This document shows, piece after piece, positions 63,937 to 64,000 of a DNA stretch of 64,000 nucleotides; position 1 is the stretch's first letter; each line of letters starts with the position of its first letter. Location: contig CM053259.1 in assembly GCA_028583405.1 (NCBI GenBank), positions 17,521,594 through 17,585,593 of the forward strand, written 5' to 3'. Under the pieces are notes generated by a model. The model saw only the letters and a program-made list of their open reading frames with translations. It was not told the DNA's origin and made no database searches. Position numbers and translations under genes: made by a program. The DNA is from Pogonophryne albipinna (Eukaryota > Chordata > Actinopteri > Perciformes > Artedidraconidae).

Positions 63937-64000
63937 CTGAAATGTGACAAATTATTACATTCACAGCATAGTCTTTTCAGATGGACATATTTATATACAA

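Overview
This is eukaryotic genomic DNA, almost certainly from a ray-finned fish (a teleost, probably a percomorph). The reasons are short GT-AG introns (some 96-120 bp), very long CA/GT microsatellites, and fish-typical repeats: a Rex1-like LINE, an L2-like LINE, hAT miniature elements and a PIF/Harbinger element. I recognise five vertebrate protein genes by reading spliced exons directly. Most of the remaining open frames are repeat-derived or antisense shadows.

Layout. 1-4.2 kb: downstream flank holding a decayed hAT-type transposase relic, a TTAA-type miniature element and a low-complexity repeat. 4.2-14.8 kb, minus strand: tbc1d20 in ten coding exons, with one LINE fragment and one hAT MITE in its introns. 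14.8-16.4 kb: divergent promoter interval. 16.5-28.1 kb, plus strand: dgat1 in 17 coding exons. 28.1-32.4 kb: convergent intergenic space with a hAT fold-back element whose loop is a 278-bp TG tract, and an LTR-like block. 32.4-35.8 kb, minus strand: cfap20 in six coding exons, preceded by candidate RFX X-box motifs. 36.1-49.3 kb: a dense nest of transposable elements. It contains a two-gene PIF/Harbinger transposon (transposase plus Myb/SANT-like partner), its short non-autonomous derivatives, two LINE insertions, a hAT element with intact 8-bp target duplication, large inverted arms and a 78-bp perfect palindrome. 49.3-53.6 kb: no gene seen. 53.7-56.0 kb, plus strand: gpr20 in four coding exons. 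56-63.3 kb: intergenic space and/or the long 3' UTR of slc45a4, with a 23-bp minisatellite running into a 253-bp CA tract. 63.3-64.0 kb, minus strand: the last two coding exons of slc45a4, which runs off the window.

The host genes do not form one pathway: a RAB1/RAB18 GAP at the ER (TBC1D20), the ER triacylglycerol synthase (DGAT1), a ciliary doublet-microtubule protein (CFAP20), an orphan class A receptor (GPR20) and a proton-coupled SLC45 transporter. The gpr20-slc45a4 neighbourhood, and dgat1 more loosely, recall human 8q24.3. I found no clearly new biological system. The most unusual material is the transposon nest, where a seemingly intact Harbinger element sits next to its own miniature derivatives, followed by the repeated placement of CA/GT tracts right at 5' splice sites.
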